Below, one piece after another: positions 41,935 to 50,604 of a stretch of DNA of 64,000 nucleotides. The notes under the pieces were generated by a model. That model was not told where the DNA came from, searched no databases, and was given only the letters and a program-made list of their open reading frames with translations. Both the position numbers and the translations under genes were made by a program. Positions within the stretch are counted from its first letter, which is position 1, and every line of letters begins with the position of its first letter. The DNA comes from Pacificispira spongiicola (GTDB lineage Bacteria > Pseudomonadota > Alphaproteobacteria > UBA8366 > Aestuariispiraceae), in NCBI RefSeq assembly GCF_012926505.1, contig NZ_JABBNT010000004.1, positions 372,001 through 436,000 of the forward strand, given 5' to 3'.

Positions 41935-43194
41935 ATGGATCAGTCGGATATCCTCCGCGCCTTGCGCGCGAAGGCGGAACAGTTGGACCTTGAAGACGGT
42001 TTGGCCGAACGGGCCTGCCTTTTCGATTTGCCGCGCGCGATGATTTATCTGGACGGCAACTCGTTGGGGCCGCCGCCGCACGGCGTCGTGGATCGTCTGA
42101 CCCGCGTCGCCGGGCAGGAATGGGGCGTCGACCTCATCACCTCCTGGAACAAGAACCGGTGGATGGAGTTGAGCAGCCGGGTCGGGGCGAAGATTGCAGC
42201 GGTCGTCGGAGCTGAGTCGGCTAGTGTCCGGGCTTGCGACTCCACGTCGATCAATGTGTTCAAGGTTTTGTCGGCGGCCCTGCCGCTGCGACCCGCCCGA
42301 AGGGTTGTCGTGTCAGAACGCGGCAATTTCCCGACCGACCTGTACGTGACGCAACAGTTGCTGGCCGGGTTGGGGGATGGATACGAGCTTCGCCTGATTG
42401 ATGACGCGGCAACCGATCTGGACGCGGCCTTGGACGACACAGTCGCCGCCGTGTTGCTGACCCAGGTGGATTACCGGACGGGTCGGAAACTGGATATGAA
42501 ATCGGTCAGCGCGCGTATTCACGACGCCGGGGCGCTGGCCATTTGGGATTTGGCGCATAGTGCGGGTGCGTTTTCCGTCGCGCTGGACGCGGATGGTGCC
42601 GATTTTGCCGTTGGCTGCGGTTACAAATTCCTAAATGGCGGGCCGGGGGCGCCTGCCTTCCTCTATGTGGCGCGGCGGCACTGGAACGCGATGCCGATGC
42701 TGGCGGGGTGGATGGGGCATGCCGCCCCTTTCGCCTTCACCCCGGACTATCGGCCCGCCGAAGGTGTGGATCGCTTTCTCGTTGGTACACCATCCGTCCT
42801 GGCACTGTCGGCGCTGGAAACGGCGCTGGATGCCTATGGCGATATCGACATGGCGTCGGTACAGGCGAAGTCGTCCGCCCTGGGCGATTTGTTTATCGAG
42901 GCGGTGGAAACGCTGTGTGACGGGCAGGGGGTGACGCTTGCCAGCCCGTGCGATGCATCGGTTCGGGGGGCGCAGGTATCTTTCCGTCACGCGGAAGGAT
43001 ACGCCGTGATGCAGGCCCTGATCGCGCAGGGTGTGGTCGGTGATTTCCGGGCGCCGGACGTCATCCGATTCGGTTTCGCGCCGCTGTATCTGCAATATGC
43101 GATGATCGTGGATGCGGCGAAAATTCTATCGGATATTTTGCGAACGAAAGCCTGGGACCGCCCGGAATTCAAGGTCAGGGCTGCGGTTACCTGA
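41935..43194 (+). CDS. kynU: Kynureninase
   Basis: The PLP enzyme splits kynurenine into anthranilate and alanine in tryptophan breakdown. The 419-residue protein has FDLPRAMIYLDGNSLGPPPHG at the start, WDLAHSAGAF with PLP Asp205, and the Schiff-base Lys231 in VGCGYKFLNGGPGAPAF, plus the C-terminal HAEGYAVMQALIAQGVVGDFRAPDVIRFGFAPLY. It begins 13 bp after gdhZ, an unusual partner. The usual kynA and kynB genes are not nearby, so it may process kynurenine made elsewhere. A strong terminator follows. Confidence 0.95.
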   Translation: MDQSDILRALRAKAEQLDLEDGLAERACLFDLPRAMIYLDGNSLGPPPHGVVDRLTRVAGQEWGVDLITSWNKNRWMELSSRVGAKIAAVVGAESASVRACDSTSINVFKVLSAALPLRPARRVVVSERGNFPTDLYVTQQLLAGLGDGYELRLIDDAATDLDAALDDTVAAVLLTQVDYRTGRKLDMKSVSARIHDAGALAIWDLAHSAGAFSVALDADGADFAVGCGYKFLNGGPGAPAFLYVARRHWNAMPMLAGWMGHAAPFAFTPDYRPAEGVDRFLVGTPSVLALSALETALDAYGDIDMASVQAKSSALGDLFIEAVETLCDGQGVTLASPCDASVRGAQVSFRHAEGYAVMQALIAQGVVGDFRAPDVIRFGFAPLYLQYAMIVDAAKILSDILRTKAWDRPEFKVRAAVT

Positions 43195-43216
43195 AGTGGC
43201 GGGACCTGAAATGAAA

Positions 43217-43238
43217 AGGGCGGCCTAACGGCCGCCCT
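43217..43238. terminator. Convergent terminator after kynU
   Basis: AGGGCGGCC (43217-43225) pairs perfectly with GGCCGCCCT (43230-43238) around TAAC. It serves kynU (stop 43194) and the convergent secreted protein gene (stop 43263). On the minus strand it is followed by TTTTCATTT, a U-rich run. Confidence 0.8.
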
Positions 43239-43262
43239 GATCGGAAACCTGTAACCCCGGAT

Positions 43263-43838
43263 TTATTCCAGGATCGTCACGCCACCCGCGGCGACCGTGG
43301 TGCCCTGGGCCACGACATCGCAGCCGGTTTCGGCGGCGGCCAGCGTGATTTCCTGCTTCAGCGACGGCGACACGCGCATGGCATAGGCCAGCGCGATGCG
43401 CTTCAGATTCGGTTCCTTGTCGATCAGCAAGGCGCGGAAGGCGCTTTCCGCCCCGCCGCAGAAAGCATTGCGGTCCTGGGCATGCCGGACGGCGGCGTAG
43501 TTCGCGAGATCGGTCACGTAGGTGTTGATTTCGCGGGTGGCGGAAGCGCCGTGCAGTTTCTTGAAATAGGCTTTCAACTCGCCGCCGTATTTCTGCAGCT
43601 TGCCGCGATACTGAACCGCGAAGGCGTTGTACCGGTCGCGGTCGTTGCAGGACAGGGCGGCAACCATCAAATCCGATTGCAACGTCCGCACGGACAGGGC
43701 GAGCGTATGTTCCGGGGCAACCACGCCCAGGCAAGCCTGCGCGACACCGGAAATCGACACCGCCGCTGTCAAAACCATACCGACAGCACCGGCGCGCAAG
43801 GCACGCGAAACGCTTTTGGACCCTTTTCCGAAGGACAT
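43263..43838 (-). CDS. Putative secreted hypothetical protein
   Basis: The 191-residue protein has a signal peptide (SRALRAGAVGMVLTAAVSISGVAQA, cut before CLGVV). Cysteine follows the cut, so a lipoprotein-like end is possible, but the classical lipobox is not clear. The mature part is alpha-helical (SVRTLQSDLMVAALSCNDRDRYNAFAVQYRGKLQKYGGELKAYFKKLHG) with a paired C-terminal cysteine (FCGGAES, GCDVVAQG). It recalls small periplasmic proteins of Rhodospirillales but I cannot name a family. The ATG at 43838 follows AGAGGCGG. Confidence 0.7.
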   Translation of the reverse strand: MSFGKGSKSVSRALRAGAVGMVLTAAVSISGVAQACLGVVAPEHTLALSVRTLQSDLMVAALSCNDRDRYNAFAVQYRGKLQKYGGELKAYFKKLHGASATREINTYVTDLANYAAVRHAQDRNAFCGGAESAFRALLIDKEPNLKRIALAYAMRVSPSLKQEITLAAAETGCDVVAQGTTVAAGGVTILE

Positions 43839-44054
43839 GCTGAACCGCCTCTTCTGCTGGGGCAGTGGGCGACGCACCGCGACGCGCCGACGATCACCAC
43901 CCGTCCGTTGAAATGTGGCGGGAGTGTAGCGAAATCGTGCAAAGCCCCGCAAGGGCTTCCTTTCCCTCCCGCCGGATCAAGGAGTTAGCGAGAGTGAGTC
44001 CGGGGGCGCGCGAATCGGTTTTGCCGCAAAGATTCGTGGAGCAACTTTTTCGGT

Positions 44055-45827
44055 TCAGACCAGACCGTTCAGGTCTTCCAAAAGCATCCGGGTACGGACG
44101 GCGTCGTGACTTTCCAAAACCATGCGCGCGCGGGCGGCGGCGGAGGTGAATTCGATCTGACGCAGTCGCTGCTTCACCCGCAACAAGGCTGTCGCGGCCA
44201 TCGACAGATCGCGGACGCCCAGTCCCAGCAAAAGCGCTGTAAGCGCTGGGTCGCCCGCGATTTCGCCGCAAACGGAAACGGGAATACGGGCACGCAGGGC
44301 GGCCTGTATGGTGAAATCCATCAGGCGTAGAACGCCTGGATGCAGCGGATTATAAAGATGTGCGACCTGATCGTCGCTGCGGTCGATCGCCAGTGTATAT
44401 TGGGTCAGATCGTTGGTGCCCAGTGCGAAAAAGTCGCTGACCTGTGCCAAGGCGTCGGCGGCGAGGGCGGCCCCCGGCACCTCTATCATCACGCCCAGGG
44501 GCGGCGGCGTTTCCGGTAATTCGACGCCGCGTCGGCGCAGTCGGCGGATCATCCGCGTCATGATGTCGCGAACCTTTCGGACTTCCTGCGCGGTGGTGAT
44601 CATCGGCAATAGGATACGGACCGGACCCAGAGCCGACGCCCGCAGAATCGCACATAATTGCGTTTCCAGAAGCTTCGGGCGTTTCAGGGACAATCGGATC
44701 GCCCGCAGTCCCAAGGCCGGATTCGCGCTGGTCCCGATATCATTGCCCAGCGCGTAGGATAGTTTCTCGCCGCCGACATCGATCGTGCGGATCGTGACCG
44801 GCCGTCCCTTCATTGCGCTGACGACGGCGGCCAGGACCTCGTATTGTTCGTCTTCCGACGGCGCGTCGTCGCGGTTCATGAACAGGAATTCGGTGCGGAA
44901 CAAACCGACCCCGTCGGCGCCGTTACGCATCGCGGTTTCCGCCTCGCCCGGGAGTTCCAGGTTGGCCTCCAACCGGACGGAAACACCGTCGCGCGTCGCC
45001 GCCGGTTCGCCGATCAGGGCTTCCAGCCGCCGCCGTTCCCGTTCCTGGGCCGCCAGTTTTTCCCGATACCGGGATTCCGTGGCGGGTTCGGGATTGACGA
45101 TCAACAGGCCTTCCTGACCGTCCAGGATGACCGGCGTGCCCGCCGGGATATTCATCGCATCGGCGCCGATTCCCAACACCGCCGGAATACCGAGTGAGCG
45201 TGCCAAGATGGCCGTGTGACCCTGTGCACCGCCTTGGACGGCGACAAAACCGGGAACACGGTCGGGACGCATCAGGGCCGTATCGGCGGGGGAAATGGCT
45301 TCCGCGATCAGGATCGCGCCATGGGCGGCCTCCGCGAAGGCGTTTTTGGGTTCCGCCGTCAGGTTGCGTAACACGCGGTGCGCGACCTCCCGGATATCGT
45401 CCGCACGGGCGGCGAGGTAACGGTTGTCCATGGCCTGGAACCCGTCGATCAGCGTATCGCTTTCTCGTTTCATCGCGGCGGCGGCAGTCAGGCCGTCGCT
45501 GCGGATCCGGTCGCGCGCGCCGCGCACGAGGCGTGTCTCGCCCAGCATCTGCGCATGGGCTTCCAGGATGTCGGCCAATTCGTCGGCGACCGCGTCCGAC
45601 ATGCGCCGCCGGATGCGTTTCAGGGCGAGAATCTGACGGCGGCTTTTCCGAACCGCCTTTTCCAGGCGTTCGACCTCATCATCGCGCTCCGCCTCTTCAA
45701 CGAGGGTATCCGGGATGGAAAAGCCGCCCCGGTCGATGCGCGACGCCCGTCCGAACGCGATCCCCGGGGAGACCCCGATCCCGGTCAGGACTTCCTGATC
45801 GCGGTTCTGGTCACGTCCGGCTGTCAT
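44055..45827 (-). CDS. ptsP: Phosphoenolpyruvate-protein phosphotransferase (enzyme I of the regulatory PTS)
   Basis: Enzyme I takes phosphate from PEP and passes it to HPr. The 590-residue protein begins VLTGIGVSPGIAFG, has the swivelling His domain with phosphorylated His204 in GGAQGHTAILARSLGIPAVLG, and the PEP-binding barrel with GLFRTEFLFMNRD, LPMITTAQEV, PLGVMIEVPGAAL and SDFFALGTNDLTQYTLAIDRSDD. No N-terminal GAF domain is present, which distinguishes it from the PtsP of the nitrogen branch of E. coli. It is 6 bp from HPr on the same strand, and the operon encodes no EIIB/EIIC permease, so its role is regulatory. Confidence 0.95.
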   Translation of the reverse strand: MTAGRDQNRDQEVLTGIGVSPGIAFGRASRIDRGGFSIPDTLVEEAERDDEVERLEKAVRKSRRQILALKRIRRRMSDAVADELADILEAHAQMLGETRLVRGARDRIRSDGLTAAAAMKRESDTLIDGFQAMDNRYLAARADDIREVAHRVLRNLTAEPKNAFAEAAHGAILIAEAISPADTALMRPDRVPGFVAVQGGAQGHTAILARSLGIPAVLGIGADAMNIPAGTPVILDGQEGLLIVNPEPATESRYREKLAAQERERRRLEALIGEPAATRDGVSVRLEANLELPGEAETAMRNGADGVGLFRTEFLFMNRDDAPSEDEQYEVLAAVVSAMKGRPVTIRTIDVGGEKLSYALGNDIGTSANPALGLRAIRLSLKRPKLLETQLCAILRASALGPVRILLPMITTAQEVRKVRDIMTRMIRRLRRRGVELPETPPPLGVMIEVPGAALAADALAQVSDFFALGTNDLTQYTLAIDRSDDQVAHLYNPLHPGVLRLMDFTIQAALRARIPVSVCGEIAGDPALTALLLGLGVRDLSMAATALLRVKQRLRQIEFTSAAARARMVLESHDAVRTRMLLEDLNGLV

Positions 45828-45833
45828 AATGAC

Positions 45834-46103
45834 CTATTCTTCCTCGTGAAATCCGGCTTCCACCAGATCGGTGATTTCGCTCAGGGCGGCGTCGGCGTCC
45901 GGGCCGGAGGCGGAAACGTCGATCGTCGTTCCCTTTGCGGCGGCCAGCATCATCAATCCCATGATCGATGTGCCCGTTACGGTCTGGCCGTCGCGGCTGA
46001 CCTCCACATGGGCATCGAACTTTTCCGCCGTCTGCACGAATTTCGCGGCGGCGCGCGCATGCAACCCGCGCATGTTGCAAATGGTAAGCGTCCGAACCGA
46101 CAT
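45834..46103 (-). CDS. ptsH: HPr phosphocarrier protein
   Basis: The 89-residue protein has the phosphorylated histidine His15 in NMRGLHARAAAKF and Ser46 in TGTSIMGLMML, the site used by HPr kinase. Both residues are present, and hprK is encoded in the same cluster. It is the third component of the regulatory PTS in the order hprK-rapZ-EIIA-HPr-EI. The ATG at 46103 is chosen because an upstream extension overlaps the EIIA gene and adds no conserved residues. Confidence 0.95.
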   Translation of the reverse strand: MSVRTLTICNMRGLHARAAAKFVQTAEKFDAHVEVSRDGQTVTGTSIMGLMMLAAAKGTTIDVSASGPDADAALSEITDLVEAGFHEEE

Positions 46104-46104
46104 G

Positions 46105-46500
46105 TTACCCCAGAAGCTTGCTGGCGATATTGATATATTTCGTGCCTGCTTCCTGGGCCTGGGCCACGGCTTCGTCCAGGGGAAGAGTGCCACGCACCTT
46201 CGACAGTTTGATCAGCATGGGCAGGTTCAGCCCGGCGATGACTTCCACCTTCGCCTGATCCATGACGGATATCGCCAGATTGGACGGCGTCCCGCCGAAC
46301 ATATCGGTCAGAAGGACGACCCCGTCGCCGGTATCCACACCCTTGACTGCCTCCAGAATATCGACCCGCCGCCGTTCCATATCGTCATCGGGGCCGATGC
46401 AGATCGCGGTGACGCCGTCCTGCTTGCCGACAACATGTTCCATCGCGGACACGAACTCCTTGGCGAGCCCGCCATGGGTAACGAGGACCAATCCGATCAT
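46105..46500 (-). CDS. Mannose-family PTS EIIA component
   Basis: This 131-residue protein has the EIIA-Man fold: MIGLVLVTHGGLAKEFVSAME with the phosphorylated His9, and VVLLTDMFGGTPSNLAISVM. No EIIB, EIIC or EIID gene is present, so phosphate flow ends here and the protein acts as a regulator. It is 1 bp from ptsH and 45 bp from rapZ. In rhizobia the equivalent protein influences ChvI/ExoS signalling, but such genes are not in this window. Confidence 0.93.
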   Translation of the reverse strand: MIGLVLVTHGGLAKEFVSAMEHVVGKQDGVTAICIGPDDDMERRRVDILEAVKGVDTGDGVVLLTDMFGGTPSNLAISVMDQAKVEVIAGLNLPMLIKLSKVRGTLPLDEAVAQAQEAGTKYINIASKLLG

Positions 46501-46545
46501 GCGCGTTTCTCTCTCCTGCCTCTCCTGGGACGGCGCGACTTCCCG

Positions 46546-47433
46546 TCAGGAAGTCGGTTTTGGCATGTCCCGGTGATAACGGTAAACCCGTCTGCCCGAT
46601 TGCTCCAGCCAATCCGCCAATCTTTCCGCCATATAGACGGATCGATGTTTGCCGCCGGTACAGCCGAAGGCAATGGTGAAGTAGCTTTTCCCCTCCGCCG
46701 CCTGCCGGGGCAGGGTACGGTTCAACAGCGCCTGCATGTCTTCCAGAAAGCCGGTGCTGTCCGGGTCCGCGGCGATGGCCGCGCCGACCTGGGCGTCCAG
46801 GCCGGTCTTGTCGCGCAGATCCGGGTCGTAATGCGGGTTCGTCAGGAACCGCACGTCCAGGACCATATCCGCCTCTCGCGGCAACCCCTTGCGATAGGAA
46901 AAGGACATGACCGTGATCGCGGTCCCGACGACCGGGCCGCCGCTGCCGACCAGCGACGTCAAACGCTGTTTGAAGTCCCAGATGGTCATGCCGCTGGTAT
47001 CCATCAGGATATCGGCGCGTTCCGATAGGGGCGCGATCGCCCGGCGTTCCAGGCGGATGCCGTCCGCAACGGGACGGTCGTCCGCCAATGGGTGCTTGCG
47101 CCGAGTTTCCGTGAACCGACGCAGCAGATCGTCGTCGCTGCAATCCAGGAACAGGGTCGTGACCTTCAGGTCGGTATCGGTCTTCAGCGTTTCGATTTCG
47201 TCCAGCAGCGGCCCGACGCCGAAATCGCGGCTGCGGATATCGACGCCGATGGCGACCGGCTTCGCACCGGGGTCGTCACGCAGGGATTGCGCCAGTCGCG
47301 GCAGGAAGCTGAGCGGCAAATTATCGACGGCTTCGAAGCCGATATCTTCCAATACCGCCAGCGCCGTCGACCGGCCCGCGCCGGACATGCCGGTGACCAA
47401 GACAAGGTCGATATCCTGACGTATCGCCGTCAT
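46546..47433 (-). CDS. rapZ: RapZ-family RNase adapter/nucleotide-binding protein
   Basis: The 295-residue protein has a Walker A GMSGAGRST (about 15-23), VDNLP, the UTP/GlcN6P-region DIRSRDF, and a C-terminal GCTGGKHRSVYMAERLADWL, all standard for the RapZ/YvcJ family. In E. coli RapZ directs RNase E to the small RNA GlmZ and senses glucosamine-6-phosphate; the role in alphaproteobacteria is less well known. Its start overlaps the hprK stop by 4 bp. Confidence 0.93.
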   Translation of the reverse strand: MTAIRQDIDLVLVTGMSGAGRSTALAVLEDIGFEAVDNLPLSFLPRLAQSLRDDPGAKPVAIGVDIRSRDFGVGPLLDEIETLKTDTDLKVTTLFLDCSDDDLLRRFTETRRKHPLADDRPVADGIRLERRAIAPLSERADILMDTSGMTIWDFKQRLTSLVGSGGPVVGTAITVMSFSYRKGLPREADMVLDVRFLTNPHYDPDLRDKTGLDAQVGAAIAADPDSTGFLEDMQALLNRTLPRQAAEGKSYFTIAFGCTGGKHRSVYMAERLADWLEQSGRRVYRYHRDMPKPTS

Positions 47434-47864
47434 CCGGTTCGAACTCCCAATCCATATGTGAGGGCGGCGCGCACCTTCGTCGGGGCTGAGGCCTCGAACG
47501 GGTTCAACCGCAAACAGGGCAGAGAGACACCGTTCAAAACCCGGCTTTGTGACTCTTCCGGTAGTCTCGGCACCGGACCGCTTGCCGGGTCCAGATCGAC
47601 GACCAAGGCCACCGGGACATGGTCGCGGTGCGGCAATTGAATAAGGCCGACCCCGCGCACCTCCAGCAGCCCGACGAGCGGCGCGGGCGCGCTGGCCAGA
47701 AGAGCGCCGTTCGACTCCTCAATGCTGGTCCGATCGTCCGCGACAAGCTCGGCGCCTGCCTCGATCAAACGCAGCGCCAGATCCGATTTTCCGGATCCGG
47801 AAGGGCCAGTCAACAGCACGCCCCTATCATCTATCGCTACGGTGGTCGCATGTATCGATGGCAT
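47430..47864 (-). CDS. hprK: HPr kinase/phosphorylase, short alphaproteobacterial form
   Basis: The 144-residue protein has only the C-terminal catalytic domain of the Gram-positive enzyme (usual length about 310). The P-loop GPSGSGKSDLALRLIEAGAELVADD and the following RGVGLIQLPHRDHVPVALVVDLD are clear. This truncated type is normal in alphaproteobacteria. It targets Ser46 of the HPr encoded in the same cluster. The start at 47864 follows GGAGG. No chvG/chvI pair lies upstream, unlike in many relatives. Confidence 0.92.
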   Translation of the reverse strand: MPSIHATTVAIDDRGVLLTGPSGSGKSDLALRLIEAGAELVADDRTSIEESNGALLASAPAPLVGLLEVRGVGLIQLPHRDHVPVALVVDLDPASGPVPRLPEESQSRVLNGVSLPCLRLNPFEASAPTKVRAALTYGLGVRTG

Positions 47865-47946
47865 GCACCTTCCTCCCGTCAAGGAAGGTGCGGTGCAGCA
47901 TCGATCCTGTCAATCCGATCCGAATGGGCGCCGCTGGAACGGCGGT

Positions 47947-48540
47947 TCAAATTTCTGCTGTATAGGGAGGTGCCGGATTGTATTCCATTTCATGCTGAAC
48001 TGTGCGCGCGAAATCGGGATCATACAGTTGCCCGACGATCCACAGCGCCATGTCGATTCCGGCGGAAACGCCGGCGGCGGTGACGAGTTTTCCGTCCCGG
48101 ACAAAGCGCGGCCCGGATAAAACGTCCGTCTCGCCCCAGCTTCGGATCGGATCAATGGCGGACCAATGCGTCGTCACTCTTTTACCCTTTGCCAAACCGG
48201 ATTTAATCATCAGCCGTGCCCCGGTGCAGACGCTGGTTGCCCATGTCGCCGCTGCGCCTCGTTCCGCGATCCAGGACAATACTTCTTTGTCGTCAACCAA
48301 TAGTTTCGACCCGTCTCCGCCAGGAACCAGCAATACGTCGAGAGGCGGACAATTGGCGAAGCTGTAATCGGGGATCACGCGTAGTCCTTTGCGCGCCCGA
48401 ACAGGTTGCCCGTCTCGAGAGATGCAGATCAACCGGTCGCCGGGCTTTTCTTCGGCGGCCATGCCGAAGACTTCCCAGGGGCCGATAGCGTCCAGTTCCT
48501 CAAAATCTTCAAAAAGCAGAATGCCGTAAGTAACGCTCAT
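47947..48540 (-). CDS. DJ-1/PfpI-family protein (isonitrile hydratase-like)
   Basis: The 197-residue protein has the DJ-1 fold with a cysteine nucleophile in ATSVCTGARLMIKSGLAKGKRVTTHWS. This arrangement, with GPWEVFGMA near the start, resembles isonitrile hydratase InhA. Such single-domain proteins are often encoded next to GlxA-type regulators; the regulator starts 45 bp upstream on the same strand. The function could be hydratase, chaperone-like or amidase-like. Confidence 0.87.
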   Translation of the reverse strand: MSVTYGILLFEDFEELDAIGPWEVFGMAAEEKPGDRLICISRDGQPVRARKGLRVIPDYSFANCPPLDVLLVPGGDGSKLLVDDKEVLSWIAERGAAATWATSVCTGARLMIKSGLAKGKRVTTHWSAIDPIRSWGETDVLSGPRFVRDGKLVTAAGVSAGIDMALWIVGQLYDPDFARTVQHEMEYNPAPPYTAEI

Positions 48541-48585
48541 GAAAGCGGTCTCCTTTCCGATGCGGGGTAACGTACTTCCGGTTGG

Positions 48586-49560
48586 TCAGGCAGCCGGTCG
48601 CCGGGTCGCTTGAAAACGGTCGCGGTAATCGGCCGGGGAGAGGTGCAATATGCGCAAGAAGGCGCGGCGCATATGTTCTGCGTCACCGAAACCTCTTGCG
48701 ACGGCAATCCGGTCCAGGCTTCCGTCGCCCGCCTCAAGGTCGCGCCGCGCGGCGTCGATTCTGGCGCGTTCCACGAAGCGCGCGGGCGTCATACCGAAAC
48801 TTTCCGTGAAATGGCGCTGGAAGCTTCGGCGGCTCATCCCGGCACGGTCGGCTAGGTTTTCCACGGTCAACCGGTCATTCAGGTTGTCGAAAATCCAGCG
48901 CTGTAGCTCGGTGAATCTTGAGGGTGCCTGTTGTTGCGCCATCAGTTCCGCGGAGAATTGAGATTGACCGCCGGGTCGTTTGAGAAAGAGCACGAGTTCG
49001 CGTGCCGTTGCCAATGCTGTGTCGCGGCCGTGATCCGTCTCGATCAGTGCCAGCGCCATGTCCATGCCCGCCGTCACGCCCGCGCTGGTCCAAATTCCCG
49101 TGTCTTCCTGAAAGATGGCGTCAGGAACAACGGAAATGTCGGGAAAGTCGCGGGCCAATCGTTCGGCGCTTTCCCAATGCGTGGTGGCGCGCCGTCCGGC
49201 TAGAAGTCCGGCTTCGGCTAGAAGGAATGCACCGGTACAGACAGAGCCGATCCGCCGTGTCCGGCCTGCCGCACGGGCCAGCCAGGCCGTGAGGGCGGTA
49301 TTGCCGCGCTGATTGAACGTACCGCGCCCACCGACGGTCAGAATGGTGTCGAACCGGCCAGGATCGATATCCGCTAGCGCTCGCGCGGGGCCGACGGACA
49401 AACCATTCGACGACTGAATCAGCCCCGCCTCGGTCGAGAGCATGACGGTTTCATAGTCGCCGCCGAAGCAGTTCGCGATGCTGAACGTCTCAAGTGGGCC
49501 GGTCAGATCAAGTATCTGAAAATCGCTGAAGACGATAAAGGCAATGGTCTTGGTCGGCAT
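48586..49560 (-). CDS. GlxA-family transcriptional regulator (DJ-1/PfpI plus AraC domains)
   Basis: The 324-residue regulator has a DJ-1-like domain (1-190; VFSDFQILDLTGPLETFSIAN, IGSVCTGAFLLAEAGLLAGRRATTHWE) and an AraC domain (215-310; LTVENLADRAGMSRRSFQRHFTESFGMTPARFVERARIDAARRDLE). Unlike the copy at 4713, the nucleophile-position cysteine is present (SVCTG). It is cotranscribed with the DJ-1 protein downstream (45 bp), so the two DJ-1 modules may sense the same class of molecule. Promoter region lies upstream at 49561-49664. Confidence 0.9.
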   Translation of the reverse strand: MPTKTIAFIVFSDFQILDLTGPLETFSIANCFGGDYETVMLSTEAGLIQSSNGLSVGPARALADIDPGRFDTILTVGGRGTFNQRGNTALTAWLARAAGRTRRIGSVCTGAFLLAEAGLLAGRRATTHWESAERLARDFPDISVVPDAIFQEDTGIWTSAGVTAGMDMALALIETDHGRDTALATARELVLFLKRPGGQSQFSAELMAQQQAPSRFTELQRWIFDNLNDRLTVENLADRAGMSRRSFQRHFTESFGMTPARFVERARIDAARRDLEAGDGSLDRIAVARGFGDAEHMRRAFLRILHLSPADYRDRFQATRRPAA

Positions 49561-49864
49561 GAAGCACCCTCGATCAATCAGACCGCGAGTCTGCCGTGGA
49601 TGTTGCTTGGCGCAAAGGCCAATAAACCGACGAATTGCGCCAAAAACGAGAGGCCCAAAGAAGCGGCGGCCGCCGGAGGGGGAGCCGGCGGCCGCCTATC
49701 GCGGTTGCAACGACCTAGCTTGAGGTCGTCCTGGGGCCGTTGGGGGGGCGCCCCAGTGAGAGGGGAGGTCTCAGCGGTTTAGATATTGGTCTTTGAAATG
49801 TGCTTTGTAGGGGTGGAAATAAGGCAATTTCGGGGCAGTTGGTCACGGGCGCGTGACCGCATTT
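49561..49864. other. 304-bp hairpin-rich gap between two minus-strand genes
   Basis: No gene is seen. Within 110 bp lie four successive inverted repeats: GGCGGCCGCCGG/CCGGCGGCCGCC (49665-49676/49685-49696, perfect 12 bp), ACGACCT/AGGTCGT (49710-49716/49723-49729), CTGGGGC/GCCCCAG (49731-49737/49750-49756), and TGAGA/TCTCA (49757-49761/49769-49773). The first could end the LysE-family transcript. The others are unexplained; a structured leader or small RNA is possible. No promoter is obvious. Confidence 0.55.
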
Positions 49865-50497
49865 CTAACGCTCCGAAAAGGCCAGATGCGCCCCCAGCCC
49901 GATCAGGATCGATCCTCCGGCCCAGCGGATCAGGCGGATCGTCCGTTGCCCTTTCGATACGGCGGATAGTACCGCGCCCGTCAATAAGACCGCCACCACG
50001 TCCGCCAGGGAAAAGGCCAGATTGACGATCAGGCCCAGGATCAACATTTGCCCCCAGATCGGTAGGGCGGCCTCCGGACTGGCGAACTGCGGCAGGAAGG
50101 CGACAAAGAACAACGCCGTCTTGGGATTGAGGATTTCCACGACCATGCTTTGCAGGAAGGCGCGGCTTTCGGATCGGCGGCGCATTTCCGGCTGGGGCAC
50201 GGAGGGATCGAAACGGCTGCGCAGGATGCCGAAGCCGATATAGATCAGATACAGCGCCCCGCCGATCTTCAGGACGGAATAGAGAAGCGGTACCAAGCTA
50301 AACAGCGCGGCGAGACCCAGGGCCGCGCCCCCGACATGGGCGAAGCCGCCCAGATGGATGCCCAGTGCCGCCATGAAGCCGCCGCGCCGTCCATGGGCCA
50401 GCGTTTGAGCCGCCGTGTACAACAAGGCCGGTCCGGGCAAGATGGCGAAGACCAGGGTCGCGGCAAAGAACGGCAATAGGGTTTCCCAACCGGGCAT
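49865..50497 (-). CDS. LysE-family amino acid/threonine exporter
   Basis: This 210-residue inner-membrane protein has the LysE/RhtB pattern: about six hydrophobic segments, with PGPALLYTAAQTLAHGRRGGFMAALGIHLGGFAHVGGAALG near the start and a hydrophobic ending GGSILIGLGAHLAF. LysE/RhtB proteins export amino acids such as lysine, threonine or homoserine lactone. Start chosen as ATG 50497 after GGGAGCC; a longer version to 50563 adds no conserved sequence. Probable terminator hairpin at 49665. Confidence 0.9.
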   Translation of the reverse strand: MPGWETLLPFFAATLVFAILPGPALLYTAAQTLAHGRRGGFMAALGIHLGGFAHVGGAALGLAALFSLVPLLYSVLKIGGALYLIYIGFGILRSRFDPSVPQPEMRRRSESRAFLQSMVVEILNPKTALFFVAFLPQFASPEAALPIWGQMLILGLIVNLAFSLADVVAVLLTGAVLSAVSKGQRTIRLIRWAGGSILIGLGAHLAFSER

Positions 50498-50604
50498 GAC
50501 ATTGGCTCCCAGGACTATCTCGCTAGTCGAATTGCCCGAAAACCGGGCGCTTGCAAGGTCCATTTAGAAGGGAAGGAAGTGCCGGATCGTTGTGACATAT
50601 AAAA

